From the NCBI GenBank assembly GCA_032988165.1, contig JANTQF010000124.1:1-64000 (forward strand): a DNA stretch of 64,000 bases, given 5' to 3'. The notes under the pieces were generated by a model that was not told the DNA's origin, ran no database searches, and saw nothing but the letters and a program-made list of their open reading frames with translations. A program made the position numbers and the translations under genes. Numbering within the stretch: position 1 is the first letter of the stretch; every line of letters begins with the position of its first letter. This stretch comes from Emmonsiellopsis sp. PD_33. Lineage: Eukaryota; Ascomycota; Eurotiomycetes; Onygenales; Ajellomycetaceae. This document shows, piece by piece, positions 1 to 12,611 of this stretch.

Positions 1-1179
1 GGGTTTAAGTGTAACCACCGTAGCAGCGATGGTCGTTGAGATAGGGAAGTTTCGAGAGTCGATGATATGCAGCGTACCGCCTTCACCGGGCACTGGCTCG
101 GAGGGGTGTTGGTAGGTGTGGTAGACGTAGGAACTGTTTCCGACAAGGGCTCCTTCGGGGCCGGTCACGTTCCGGTTGCTTACGGTTGCGTTTAGGATGT
201 ATGGGTTGGGGGAGGGTACCGAGTCGAAGACATCAGCGGAGATTCCAAAGTTCTTGGCTAGGATGTGCTTGGGGGTGTGGGTGACCCAGTCGTCGACCAT
301 GAAGGTGGTCCTGAGAATAGTTAGTATATTGGCCGCCGGGCATTCGCGGGAAGTGGAATCCAGTTAGGTAGTTTGCGGGGAATTATTGAACCGGGTTGAT
401 AAGATTACACAGGGAAATTCCAGAGGGTTTGGGGGCTATATAAAATGGACATACCCGGTAGCATCAAAGTCCCCGTCATCGAACACCAGTAGATATTCAT
501 TCTCGTCCTCGAGTCCTATCAATGGATTAGACCCGCCTCCTCCTGTTATAGTAGTTCATGGCGCTTCACTCACCTTGGACAGTATGGGCTGCGCCCTTGG
601 GGAAGTACCAGATGTCGCCAACTTCCAGCTTGTCGACCTGGTACTTGCCGTTCTCATCCACGGCAGACACCAGGATGCTCCCGGAATATAGGAATCCCCA
701 TTCTGCCTATAGCCATTGTGAGCGGTGAGCGTATAGGAGAGGTAAGTTAGACATACTACACGGTGCCAGTGAAGTTCCCGGATGGCTCCCTTCTTGAGAT
801 GTTGTTGTGCCCCGGATATATCATGACTTTGAGGCAGATCTTGAATGACTTGCTCTCGCACCCATCCTCCCGGTAAGATTCTGGTCTTTGAGTCCGAGAA
901 ACTCCATTTCAGATTGGGGACAACGCCATTGTCCGTGCTCTGGGCAGCAAGGTTGTCGGGATTTTGGAGGTCAAGCTGTTTGTTTGTGCCTCCTGAACAG
1001 ACAAGTCAGAAAAGCGGATACACTCTTTCAATCAGCGCCCAAGTAGGATAATTACCCAAAATCGGGGCACCCCTGCCCTTGCCATCAATCGGCTGGCCTT
1101 GATCGAACTGCGGAGGTGCAGCGCTAGACAGCGCCGAAAAGGCGGCCAAACACAGGGCGGAAAGCAACGATTGTCTCAT
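1..1179 (-). CDS. Oxalate decarboxylase (bicupin), 5' part only
   Basis: Exons, read on the minus strand: 1179-1056, 992-760, 706-574, 515-455, 310 to beyond base 1. The enzyme converts oxalate to formate and CO2 with Mn; fungal members are usually secreted. The start gives a clear signal peptide (MRQSLLSALCLAAFSALSSA), then PILGGTNKQLDLQNPD, a typical N-terminus of the family. The first cupin is present: the HWH pair with the Glu of AEWGF, and the second-motif His in PKGAAH. It continues through a GTTFMVDDWVTHTPKHIL-like stretch towards the second cupin, which lies outside the window. Every exon junction restores the frame. The gene is cut only by the window edge; no break is seen. Oxalate decarboxylase is preferred to a plain germin because of the spacing and the between-cupin sequence. 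Confidence 0.88.
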
Positions 1180-2461
1180 AGCTTCGATGGGTTTGGAGGA
1201 TTCCTGATAGTCAAAGCAAAGGGAAATATTCGAGCGAGGCAATTGCCCACCATTTTATGTTTCCTATCACGCCTTCACGGAAATGAAGATCCTTGCCGTC
1301 CTGCTCCTTCATCCCCTTGCGTTGATATCACAAACCCCAACATCCACCACGCCGTCCTGGAGCTATTGGAACTGGTCTGTGAAAAAGAGGATAGTCTCGC
1401 AAGGATTGATATCATCATGCCTTGAAAATTGCCGGCATGCAGCTATTGAGCACGTCCAGCGAGTAAGATCCTGGAGAAAAACACTCAATGTGAGCGCGGG
1501 GGAGCAGGAAAACATCATGACCAGGGTAGATGTCGCAATTTGGGGGAACGGGGAGGCTATATAAACCCCCGTAATCCGGCATGCCGTATCCCGCACTAAG
1601 GCATGGGATGCACGTTAAGTCCGAAATTATCAGTAGTTCAGTTTTTGCTATGTCCACCCAAGGACAAGTCATATTTGAGGCCGATCTGGAGAAGATGAGA
1701 TGCACCGCCAAGTTCCGCTAAAATGAGCTTGTCCAAACATACGGCGAATCGGTGGACCAGATCGGCTGGCTGAACAACTGCATCAGTGGAATTGACCTCG
1801 AGGAAGGCAGACGGTGAGGTGCTGGCATCGCGAGATTTCTCATCACACAGGAGTCAGCCTGCTCGTGTTCGTCAGATGAGAGTTGGACCGATCTTTTTCT
1901 TTTTCTCCAGCTGTCCCGATTAGGAAATTCCAGACCTCATCTCACGATGCTCTCTGAAGAATCAACTCAGCTAGATGGCGAATATGGCCCGATTCTCGCG
2001 TGATTCTCTTGCGATTCGATATTCTGCTTCTTTCTTACTCTCTGGATGAGATCAGCTCTCTGGGGCGAGAGATAGTCACCGTCGATCGGATGTCTATGAT
2101 CTCTCTCTGTCTGCTTGGCATCGTCGGGCAGCAGAATCCTGCTTGCTCAATCCACTCCTTTTCTGTTGGGAAATGCTTCACGATGCAGTCAGGACTCGGA
2201 GACTATTGAATTCCTGTTCGCTTTGATGTTTCTTTTTCTTCTTGGTTTTGATCTGCTCTCTTAGACTGGATCATGCAATTTGAGCTCGCAATGGCTCTAT
2301 CAGAGGGACAACTCAGCGCAGACAAATGGCCTACAGGAACTGCAAGTTAAGACGCTCAGGGGGCTATAAAGCCAGCCAGATACTTCTCAAATGTCTTCAG
2401 TTCGTCCTGCTGTTCCATTCCCAAGGCCCGATCCTCTCTGTCACGGTCATCCTGCTCCAAA
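1180..2461. other. Intergenic, divergent promoters
   Basis: No convincing gene. This is the shared upstream region of the oxalate decarboxylase (leftward) and the secreted beta-propeller gene (rightward). A TATA-like stretch lies at about 1557-1566. Short open frames here show no family resemblance or codon-like pattern. Confidence 0.5.
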
Positions 2462-4362
2462 ATGCGGTCCCTTTTGGCGGTTGCTGGCCTCGTTGGCCTT
2501 ACTGCCGTCCCTGTTGCCTCAATCTCTATCTCTTTGCCTCCCCTGATTCCGTTAATCCCAGGGGTGACAGAGCCTTTGACGGAGAACGATATCCCTCTTC
2601 CCATCCTACAGCTACCAACTCCGCCTCTGAAGAGTCCCCCCTTTACTCCTAGCAACATCAAACCCAAGAAGATCGGCTACTTCTGGACTGCATCAGGAGA
2701 CAATCATCATAAGGGTATATCCTAAACAACTCCCGTGGCTCAGAGCATTCTACTTACCAATTTGTCTTGATTCAGACTTCCTTGCAACTTACAGCCTTGA
2801 TGATGTAAATTCATCTTAATATTCCCCTTATGAAGCGAGCGTTGGCGACTAACAATGAAATAGGATACCTTCGGCACGCTCTTGTGGATCACTGATGTCC
2901 CCTCTAGCGGCAACAGTCCTCATCATCTAGGGCCATCTTATGACGGAAAGACTCTCATTGGCGGTGGTTTGCTCTCGCTCTTGAAGACTCAGGTAAGGAT
3001 ATTCGCTTCGTCTATGGACCCAATCCCACGCTGAGCCTTCAACCCAGGACACGGCATTTTACTTTGATACCACAAACCCTTATCGCCCAACCTTCAAGAA
3101 GAGTAACAGAGCACTCCTCTCGTCTATTGTAGACGAAATCCGTGCTAAGCCAGACGGGTTAGTTTGCCCCCATCCCAAACTTTGCCTTTGATTTTTACAT
3201 ATGTCTAACTGCAATCCTGCTATATAGAGGCTTCTTCATTACCTACATGGGATGTAAGTTTTATGCTCAACTCCCTATTGACGCAAAAATATTGCCTCCA
3301 CAGTTACTAAAACCTAGGCAGCTGCTGTTGGGACCTCCCCGGGACGTCTCGTTGAAACGGATGCGGACTTCAACGTCATCCACGAATGGCCTGAAGATGT
3401 TGGCGGCCTCTTGAACATTCTAACAGAACAATTCTCTCCTCACGGTCTGACTATTGATTACGAGAAGAAGATCATTTTGACCTCGGACTTCGTCGTTCCG
3501 CTTTCCATCCTCAAGCCTAGTCTTGGGCCAGTGAAAGCCAACACTCTCCGCCTCTGGGATCTCGACAGTAGAACTATCATCAGCACTATTACCATTCCAG
3601 ACGTGAGTTCTAGTTCTGCCCTTTTCTTCTTTACCTCCCGTTAACTCTATTGTCTATCACCCACTCTCCCTCACGTCGACCTACCCGCTCACACATGTAT
3701 CTAAATAGGGCCAAGGCATCCAAGACGTCAAATTCATCCCAGGCAACAAGGAATCCGCCGCCATCGCCACAGCCGTCGGTCTCGGACAAGTCTGGATCAT
3801 CTACCCGTTCCGCAAAGATGCCAAGGGCAAACAAGGCGTGGCCGAACTCCTCTACGACCTAGGCCCCAGAGCCCGTGACGTCTGGGCCATCTAGTAAGAG
3901 CCCCTTCCCTTACCTCCAATTCTTACTTACCCCTTCTCCCAAAAATCTCAAACTAACCACCACCGCCCCAGCTCCGACCTAACCGCCGACGGCAAATTCG
4001 CCTACTTCACCCTAACCACCTCCAACCACATCGCCGCCCTCGACATCTCGGACCTGGACAACGTCAAGCGTCTCGATGACCCGGACGAGGACCAACCAAC
4101 TCTCGGCCCGCACTATATCAAGGTAACCCCAGACCAGAAACACATCGTCGTGACCGATTACTTCGTGGAGACGGGGCCGATCGGGTTGATCAATACGCCC
4201 GGCGACTACAAGGCGCTATACATTGATATCAATGACGATGGCGGGTTGTCGTTTAATAGGACTATTGATTTCCCGAGGGAGTTTGAAAATCGCGGGGGTG
4301 CGAAGCCGCATTCGGTTGTTGTGTTTGATTTGTCAGATGAGGAGAATCCGGTTTATTATTAG
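2462..4362 (+). CDS. Secreted selenium-binding-protein-like beta-propeller
   Basis: Eight exons: 2462-2714, 2776-2804, 2864-2992, 3048-3157, 3228-3253, 3322-3602, 3709-3893, 3972-4362, giving 467 aa. Residues 1-20 form a signal peptide, followed by a Pro-rich linker. The body resembles the SELENBP1/SBP56 (methanethiol oxidase) family: a SPHHLGPSYDGKTLIGGGLL block, then PHGLTIDYEKKIILTSDF, DVKFIPG, and a C-terminal part reading as repeated propeller blades (LTADGKFAYFTL, HYIKVTPDQKHIVVTDYF). SELENBP1 oxidises methanethiol, but the substrate here cannot be read from sequence. Signal peptide and linker are unusual for the family, whose members are mostly cytosolic. Exons 2 and 5 are only 29 and 26 nt; the exon 5 acceptor (3321) was chosen because nearer AGs break the frame. 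It could be another secreted propeller lactonase-type protein. Confidence 0.66.
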
Positions 4363-5014
4363 GGGGTGGCTAATCTAGTTAACTACTGGTGGATAAGGGG
4401 GGGAGGCGGGGGTAGGAAATGGGAGAACGGGAGGGGGGCTTGAGAGTTGAGAGAGTTGATGACAAGGGACTGTGTTTTCCTTTTTTTTTTTGACAGCGGA
4501 GAGGTATATAATCGTTGACCAAACTTGTTAGCTAACTGATAGTAATTAATAGTGGAGGAGTGGATGGGTTGGTGGACGTTGATATATACATTAGAGATAA
4601 TAGCTCAACCATCTAATAATTTCCCATGATGCCATACACAGAGACCTAGAATGAAATGTGTGGGTCCATGATAGCCTCGTGCCGGGTCTAACTTCAAGTA
4701 CGACGAAGAGAGAATAGATGTGAAACAGACGTCCAGTGGCCGGGGCTGTCAGTCCTGGCAATAGAGAGGCACGAGGGAGTAGGCCAGGTTTCCCAATAGC
4801 GCTCTTCTCGCTCCCAACAGCTCTGGCTGTGCACTGTCATGGTGACAGTCAATTCTAGAAGTTTGGAATGAACGCTGTCCGCCTATATAGTTAACATCCG
4901 CCAGCTTAGTATTACCGGCCGCGACAGATTAGACAATTATTAATTAATTGGTCATGCGACCGGTATTCCAACTCTGTAAATTTCAAGCTCCAACGCGAAC
5001 AATCGACAGGGAAC
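4363..5014. other. Intergenic, convergent 3' ends
   Basis: Holds the 3' ends of the beta-propeller gene and of a small leftward gene. G-rich and T-rich runs occur around 4397-4490. No coding sequence seen. Confidence 0.5.
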
Positions 5015-5506
5015 TCATCCAAAGCTCGTCATCCTATCAGACAGGATCCTCCCCGCCCTCGAGCGGTTGATACGAATAATAAAAACGGGATATGTCTGCG
5101 TTGCATTCGGAGAGCGATTTCGCCCCTCTCTTTCGCGAATCGTATCGAGGCCCGCTGGTCGTAGAACCTCTTTCTCCAGCCGATGAATCACATCAACGCT
5201 TTCGGGCTGTAATAGTATTTGAGAACGGTCCCACAGCTTGCGGGCTCGGGTCGTAACATCATCGAGGAACCTGAAGGTAGTCTCGCCATCTCCGGCGTAA
5301 ATGGTGACCTCACCGATCAGCTCGCGGGTCTGCTCTTTGGTCCCGCGGTGGCGGAAGGTGGGAGAATGAGTTGTCATGCTGAAGCGTTCTATGGCGCCGT
5401 CTTCGGGTAGGATATGGAGCACTTCGATGAAATCAGACTTGCCGACGGCGAGGAAGACGGATGGAGGACCAGAGGGCGCGATGGCATTTCTGAGACGGGT
5501 AAACAT
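5015..5506 (-). CDS. Small hypothetical protein, 163 aa
   Basis: An uninterrupted 163-codon frame starting at an ATG. It begins MFTRLRNAIAPSGPPSVFLAV and is rich in Arg and Glu, with a middle part (RELIGEVTIYAGDGETTFRFLDD, then RARKLWDRSQILLQPESVDVIHRLEKEVLRP) that looks like a folded alpha/beta protein and not random sequence. No signal peptide, membrane segment or known motif is visible. Support is composition and length only. An upstream exon or a non-coding origin remains possible. Confidence 0.4.
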   Translation of the reverse strand: MFTRLRNAIAPSGPPSVFLAVGKSDFIEVLHILPEDGAIERFSMTTHSPTFRHRGTKEQTRELIGEVTIYAGDGETTFRFLDDVTTRARKLWDRSQILLQPESVDVIHRLEKEVLRPAGLDTIREREGRNRSPNATQTYPVFIIRINRSRAGRILSDRMTSFG

Positions 5507-6424
5507 GGTTGTGTGGGTTGGAGGTTGATACTTCGCGCGTTGAAGATGGTGGAGAAAGGCGATGAAGAAGATGAGATAGGGTGGGATGGGGAGATGATGT
5601 TGATGCCCAGGTATGTATGACGATACCTAGAGAGCACTCCGCTAGTGCGGAAACTAACCGCTTTGAGACTGTACCTAACTCCCGCACCAATAAGAGAGCA
5701 ATTACATAAGCAGAAGCGTGTATTTGTATTTGAATATAAATGACGTCATTTGCAGAGCGTAGTGAAGCAATTAAATACTAAATAGAGCACGAGTACTCTT
5801 TATGAAAAGAAAGGACATATGTCCATGGATATATACACTGCCCGCTTCCTGTGGATTAATGAGCGGTGCAATAAATTTGCATACTAAGAGGTCCTTCTGC
5901 ATTGCATATTCTAACCACCCATAACAAGTAGTAGGCAACTCCCTTTTTATATCCTCATGGGTATCACGATTGCCAATGACGCAAATTTTTCAAAGTTCTT
6001 ATAGCCTGTAAAGACACACTTAAAAAGAATATGTAATAGAAAATGTATTGAATCATCTTTCCCGGCATTGCCTTCGGGATTGATTGCCTTTCCAAATCCC
6101 GGACATAATGATGTCCGGCCGAAGATGAATAGTAATCAGCCCACATCCCGTCGGCGCCGCGAGGGATGAAGACCAGTATCCGGATGCGGTAATAAGTCTA
6201 TATTTGTCCAAAAGTTCTACTTTGCCAGCTGCGTAGGATCTGACAAACCCTGGCGGAAGCGCGGAATTAAAATGATATTGAAGAGAGCCATTGACTCACT
6301 GACGTTGGATATATAAGACAGCTACGTTCCCGGGGATATTTAGCTTTCGAGAAAGAAAAACTATATATTGAAATCCAGTTCTACACAGATCAACAACCCA
6401 ATATCTAAAATACCTATCCCAACC
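5507..6424. other. Intergenic, AT-rich, divergent promoters
   Basis: AT-rich spacer between the small leftward gene and the cyanamide hydratase-like gene. No gene recognised; a TATA-like element near the right end is listed separately. Confidence 0.5.
6309..6316 (+). promoter_or_regulatory. TATA-like box of the HD hydratase gene
   Basis: TATATAAG lies about 110 bases before the chosen ATG (6425). The spacing suits a fungal promoter with a short leader. Position and match are the only evidence. Confidence 0.35.
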
Positions 6425-7241
6425 ATGTCCTCCGACCCCATAACAACCCACGGCTTCACCGCCGTCCCCGCCTCAGCCCGCACCCTCCTCAACCCCTCCC
6501 TAACCCCCCAGCACCCCGCGCCCTCCACCCCCGCACCCCCCCTCCCCGTCTCCGCCACCCCTATCCCCTCCACCCCTCTCGCCCAGCGCATCCACGCCTA
6601 CGCAAAATCTCACCTTCCCACGCCAACCTACAACCACAGCCTGCGCGTCTACCACTACGGCCTCGCGATAAAGAGCTACCGCTTCCCGAACTGGTCGTTT
6701 AGCGACGAGACGTATTTCTTGGCCTGTCTGCTGCACGATATTGGGACGACGGAGGAGAATCTGAGGAAGACGCGGTTGAGTTTTGAGTTTTATGGGGGGA
6801 TGGTGGCGATGGAGGTGTTGTTGGGGAAGAAGGGGGAGGGGGATGTGGCGGACGTAGCGCAGGCGGAGAGCGTGGCGGAGGCAATTATTCGGCATCAGGA
6901 TCTTTGCGAAGTCGGCACCATCACGGCTGTGGGGCAGTTGTTGCAGTTGGCTACTATCTTCGGTATGTATATGTATAGATTATATGACTTTGTTGCTGGT
7001 TCCACCTAACACGGCATATCAAAAAACCGCAGACAACACAGGCGCCCACAAAGAACTCGTCCACCCCTCCACAATCGAGGATGTGTCCGCCAACTTCCCC
7101 CGCTTAAAGTGGTCGGGCTGCTTCGCTGCCACTATTCGCCAGGAGCTTGCGCTGAAGCCGTGGGCACACACGACGGCCTTGGGCGAGGAGGATTTCCCTG
7201 CCAAGGTGTTGGGGAATACGCTTATGCAGAAGTATGAGTAG
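6425..7241 (+). CDS. Cyanamide hydratase-like HD-domain protein
   Basis: Exons 6425-6962 and 7033-7241, 248 aa. Cyanamide hydratases (fungal Cah, yeast Ddi2/Ddi3) hydrate cyanamide to urea with a metal held by an HD domain. Seen here: NHSLRVYHYGLAI with the first His, FLACLLHDIG with the His-Asp pair, FEFYGG, AEAIIRHQD, and the exon-2 block GAHKELVHPSTIEDVSANFPR. This order matches the family, including the long HD spacing. The first in-frame ATG is at 6425 in the context AACCATGTCC. The first 55 residues are Pro- and Ser-rich and look disordered. Whether cyanamide is the natural substrate is unknown; many fungal homologues are uncharacterised hydrolases. Confidence 0.87.
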
Positions 7242-7706
7242 GGAGGGAAGGCGGTGTTGTAGCTTATTTTGTTGTTTGGAGTGTGTATTTTTGGGGGAGG
7301 GGGTTTGGGTTGAAGAAAGGAAAGGAAAAGGCGTAGAGGACTTGTATAAGGGTCTGGGTAATGAATTGAGGTTTTGTTTCATCAGCTTCAAGGGTGATAA
7401 AGTATGGTTAATGTAAAAAAAAAAGAAGGGAAGAAAAAACTGGGAAGGGAACATTGAAATAGGACCAGATATGAAATTTAGGTATTGCACGACATCTCAA
7501 CGTAGCTACCAGTCAGTCAACAAATAACCCACTCGGCTGAGCAGCCGAGAATAGATAGATACACAAGGTTGCAATAGCCCAGGCAAATAGAAGGAACCGA
7601 TCCCAACCAGATACCACTAGCATAAACCTCGAGTAGGCAAAATGGAAAAACACTCTTACAGCTTTGCACTGCACCATCAAACCACCATCGTCATCATCAT
7701 CCACGC
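7242..7706. other. Intergenic, convergent 3' ends
   Basis: 3' ends of the HD hydratase and NUP84 genes, with G-rich and A-rich tracts near 7290 and 7410-7440. No coding evidence. Confidence 0.5.
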
Positions 7707-10700
7707 TCACTCCTCCCCATCCTCCGCCGGCCTGATCTTCCAGATCTCCAACGACGACCCATCCTCCAGCCTCTTCTTGAGCTTCGAATCCTTCGCATTC
7801 ATCATCGCAATGCTCGACAGCGTCAACGCATCAACCAACTCCCCCATGCGTCCCGCTGCAATGAAGCTGTTGGTCAGCGATGAGGACGACGCAATTACGG
7901 TCGACAGCCACATGCACTGAGTGAGCACTTCACGGCCGATGGTGTGGCCCGCGAAGAACAGGGCGCTATGGTATGCCAGGAAGACTTCGGGGAGGTAGGT
8001 GGTTTTTATGAATTCGAGCTCGGTGGCTTCGACATCTGGAGGAGCAGGGGGGTTAGCAGGTGATGTTTTATATGATGAATGGGGTTTGGTATAATATAAT
8101 ATTGGAGGGAGAGTTTCATGTCATGTCCTTACCATCTTTCGGGTAATCGAGCCAATCGATGCTGCAAAGAGGCTCAATACGCTCTGTCGCCACATCAATG
8201 GTGTCCTGTAGCGATTTGCGGAATTCTTTAGACTTTTGATTATCGGAGAGACTATAGCGCAAAACGTTAGAAATGCCCTGGAGTGGCTGGATTGGCAAAT
8301 ATATAAACCTACTTTTCATACTGGTCTAACCGCGCTGCCCAATTTTCCAACGAATCAAAGGCAGCAATCAAGTGTTCAAGATCGCGCATCGTGTGCGACT
8401 GCAGGAATATTTCTTCTTTGAACCCACCCGACAAAGGTCGTCGTCGGCTATGGGTGGACGATTTCAAGGGACTTTTGCTTGGGCTTGCCTTGATAGGACT
8501 AGGAGGTTCGTCGAAACCATTTTCTGAGCCGTTTGCCATAATGTCATGGTGATCGGGGAGGTCAATTCCCGTGATATCAGCGGGAACCATGTCGACTCGA
8601 ACGCGGTTATAAAGTTCGCGAGCCGCAGCAAGCCGTCCAGCACCTGTTAATCCCAGTTAGTACTCGTTTCTTGCATTACATGGAAAGGACTACATGATTC
8701 ATAACAGGAAAATCTTACCCATAAACCGCTTATATAGAAACGCCCCTCTCAGACAAACATTTGGCAACTGATCATCCACATACCGATGCCATTCTAAGCA
8801 TCGAATCAAGTTCTCATCTTCGGGAGAAATGCGGCGGCCAATGAGATTCTTCTTGATTGGTCCGATTCTTCCTGGTCCCTTTGCTTGTTGAATAACGCTC
8901 TTCTTCAACCGGATGGTGGTAGACTGATCTTCCTTTGCATCTGCTTCAGAGATTACCCATTGCCATTGGCTCTCCACAGTAGCCGAAATATCGATGTTTA
9001 GTCTCTTCAAAATTGTCACTTGTTTGTTCCGTTCCTCGGGTTTCACGACGTCAATCAGAACTCTTCCGAGTACGCTATGTGCTGTACTTTCTGGAAGGAG
9101 AGATGCATAGAGCGGGATCAATTCGATTTTGCCACCTTTGCGGAGAAGGTTGATGTAGCCAATGACATTGACGGAGACTGTCTGAAGGTAATGCGAATCC
9201 GAACGGACATATCCGAGTGTTTGGAGAATAAGCAACAAGTGGCTGACGATCCGGAGGGCATCCTCGTCTCGAGCTGCAATAAGAGAGGCATCATCCGCAG
9301 GCGAGACCGCACCTTTGGCAACGAGAGTTGGCATTTTGGTCGTATTGGCGACATTAGACACAGCGTTCGCTTGGTGGAAAAAGAACGGGTCATAGTTCTT
9401 GCTCAAGATGGCTGTTTGGATAGTGCGGTATGGGTTCCTGGCTTCCCCTGATGTTTTTTCATTCTTTTTAATGTTATCCAAGAAGTTATTGATGCTGTCA
9501 TAAGCAGCGGGTTCTAGGGTCAGTGACATGTCGGCCGTAGGTGAGAAAGTGAGTTTCCGGGAAAATTGTTTGCAGAATTCGCGGTATCGTGCGAGAATCG
9601 AGTGGTTGAAATAGACGTAGATGAAGTCACCCCACCCCTGGCACACCCCATATGCGGGCTCAGTTTCGCCGCAAATAAGTGCATAGACGGCCTTTTCAAA
9701 ATTGTTGGTTGCAGGGTTGTTTGCAAGTGCTAGGCAAGCATTTCTCCAGGATTCTTGTGACCGATAGCTCATCAGCCGTGTAAGGTCGGAACCCATAACG
9801 TTCCCCGATTTTCCAGGGGTACCGCAAACACTGATCGCTTTCCAATTTTCTATCCGTTCATGGGACCATTCCCGGATGTCTTCCCAGCTTTTTCCCTGTC
9901 TCAACATTTTCCAACAGGTTAACCATGCCGCCTGTTCATAGAATCGGTCTTGCTTCTGCAACGCATGGTGTTGCTGTCGAGTAACGGCATCAGGATCCAG
10001 TTGGGTGACCAAAGGTTCTTGTCTCTCTGAGCTAAGCAGTGACATCGTAAGACCTGGGTCATCGGGATCCAGTGGCTGTGGCCATGACCGTAGCCGCTTT
10101 GCACCTTTGATTGCTTCTTTGGTGTAAAGCCAGCCATGGGCCCACAGTCCTTGACCTCTTTCAGCTTTCGTCTCCAATTCAGAAATCAGAGAATCGACAT
10201 CCTGAAGGGATGATCTCGCCGTTTTCTCGAGCCACTTCAGCACGACAACGTTCTCCAACGCAAAATGATCTGTCTCGAGAAATTTATCCCAAACTTCACG
10301 GTCAGAGGAGTATCGGTGAAGGGACTGTAAGACAGTATTCTGGGCCCTTTGCGCCCGAATGCGCGATTCAGGATCATCAACAGAAAGCATCTGCAACAAG
10401 AGTTCCCAGGTTTCCGCTTCTAATTGCAGTCGTCTCATCCGTTCCTCTGGCTTTGCACGATTACGGACCTCGGTGCCATTTTCTCGACTAACTCCTAATG
10501 GTTGCTTTGTTTTTCGAAGGGCACTAGATTTCGAAAGTTCCTTCGCCGCTGTTTCTGCTATCTGCTGGTATTTCCGTACCAATTTGCAAGCCTCACGGAA
10601 GGTTTCTGGGTCGCCTGCGCGACGAGCATGTTGCTTGAACTGGTTTAAGCTCTGGGCAAACGCTTCTATTTGGCTCGTTACACGTTCCGCGGTATGTCGA

Positions 10701-11207
10701 AGAGGGTTCAAAACTCGTTGGATATCGGCAGAGGATAATAAGCCTGGGGAAACTGGACCGGAGGTTATGGTTGAGGCATCTAGTTCTAGATAGTAGGTTA
10801 GTGAGAATGAATACATAGTAGCGGTCTATAGAGTGCGTACCCAGCTCGCTTTCCTCAAGATCAGAGCTTCTCTCTTCCATCGAATCGGTTCCAGTCATCT
10901 CTTCGTCTTCATCTTCGTTCTCCTCGCCTTCGATTTCTTCATCCTCGTCCTCGTATTCCTCTTCGTCCTCCCCATCTTCGTCGCTCATATTGTCCCCTTC
11001 CTCTTCAATATCTTCTTCCTCTTCCTCCTCCTCATCGGAAGAATCAATTTCTATTATCTCGACTTCATGAAGGCGACTGGGTGGAGCTTGTGAAGTCTGT
11101 AACCGGTCAGCTATGGTGAAATCGCAACAGGATAAACAGAGGTGACTTACACCCTGGAAGGTGCCCTGGCCCAATGGGAACCCTGAAGGATAGGTCAAGG
11201 GCGCCAT
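7707..11207 (-). CDS. NUP84: Nuclear pore protein Nup84/Nup107
   Basis: Exons 11207-11151, 11096-10841, 10785-8719, 8643-8313, 8251-8133, 8035-7707; 1052 aa, a usual size for fungal Nup84. It is a scaffold subunit of the Y-shaped (Nup84) nuclear pore complex. The diagnostic block is RISPEDENLIRCLEWHRYVDD, followed by FLYKRFM and GAGRLAAARELYNRV, matching the Nup84/Nup107 family; most of the rest is predicted helix. Residues about 35-105 form a very acidic Asp/Glu tract (from IEIDSSDEEEEEEEDIEEE). The start is the first ATG of the N-terminal exon. All five introns have GT/AG borders and keep frame. NUP84 is the yeast name used for the family. Confidence 0.93.
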
Positions 11208-12611
11208 GGCCTCGTTGGCGAGCAGCGTTTTCGGCAGGATGCGCTGAATCCAAGTCTCACGAAGGAGTGGTGTTGCTTGTAAATAAATAAATGTATGCTT
11301 TTTGAAGCTTTCAGGTCCAAGATTTGATGATCGCGAGGCGAAAACGGCTAGTCCGAGTTGGGACTAGCGTTGTTTCCCGAACATAAAAACTTCGAACCCA
11401 ACTTCACTTTTGATATTTTTCTTCTTTTTCTTCAACAAATGTCAATAGGCGTTCATTAGAGTCTCGGATCAGACGAACTCCTCCGGGGGTCATTCAGTGT
11501 TTGTTCAGGCCCCAAGGGGTCTCTTGCGTGCTCACGAGCGTCTTAGAGGGAATTCGACAGTTTCTCTATTCTGGTCAGACCCTTCATGGGCGTGAAGACT
11601 CGGGCATACACAGGAATTGTTACAGATTTACACAGGCTCGCTATCAAGATATTGGCTCGGACTCCTTTCTATCGCTAGAGATATTTGGTCTCCCACAAAC
11701 CCTCCGAAGTCTTCCTCCCCCTAGCCTCTCATTTCCCGGTTTTCGTCTCCGCTCGCTGCTTCATCTTCAATCGCAGAAGGTTGGGTTTCGGACAACTGGG
11801 AGTTTGTGCGTCTTCGCCTCGTTCTTGATAGAAGAAGTTGCAACATTGGTAGAGGGCGTCTATCTGGCTCTGGCATTTGTCTTCGTTATATGAGTTTTTG
11901 ACCAGGCAGTCTATTGGTTGGGAGGGGAGTCAGTTTCGGGTCAGTTTCGGGTCAGTTTCTTCTTGGACGGGATATTTTACTTTGGATAGCACACTAGACA
12001 GCCTTGATTAGCATCACAGGCCAGCAATGGAAGAATATTTCGCATTAGAATTTTACATACTGCTCTTGGGTGACATGGAGGGTCGCAGGCAATATCTTCT
12101 TTCAACCCCTACTCGTCACATATTCAGCGAGCCTTCTCTTGAAGCAGAAACAGTGATGCGCCTACCATTTTCACAATACGACTTGTTTTGATTGTTTCTT
12201 TATTGAAAAGACGTTGACCCCTTTGTCATAAACCGGGCGCTTGTTGTTGATTATATCAAGCCATATCAACCAAGCAAACCCGGAGAAATTAACCGCGCTG
12301 GCAGTGCCTGGAAGATTCCACCGCCGCGCTAAACTCCGGGCGGCAAAATAGATTTTCCAGACGCCGGGAGCCGCTGAGAGATATCAACCTCCCACCACCT
12401 TCTTGTCACTTCACTCTCTCAACAACACAACACTGACCACTTCTCCTCTGTGCCCAGCTAAACTATCCACACCACTACCCTCCTGTCTTTCGTCTCCCGT
12501 TGACTCCGTCCGCTATACCCGTTTAACCCCCATACACGGCTGTTTTTCCTATCCTCCTATTCCTCAGAGTCCCTCCTCAACCGCCACTCCGAAGGTGAAC
12601 GCGTTGTAAAA
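11208..12611. other. Intergenic, NUP84/SUMO divergent promoter
   Basis: About 1.4 kb between two divergent conserved genes. No coding sequence supported. It contains three tandem copies of GTCAGTTTCGG-like sequence near 11930-11962 and long pyrimidine tracts before the SUMO start (12400-12560). Confidence 0.5.

Noticed and set aside
9020..9451. 143-codon frame antisense to NUP84
   Set aside because: Lies wholly within the conserved Nup84 exon and resembles nothing.
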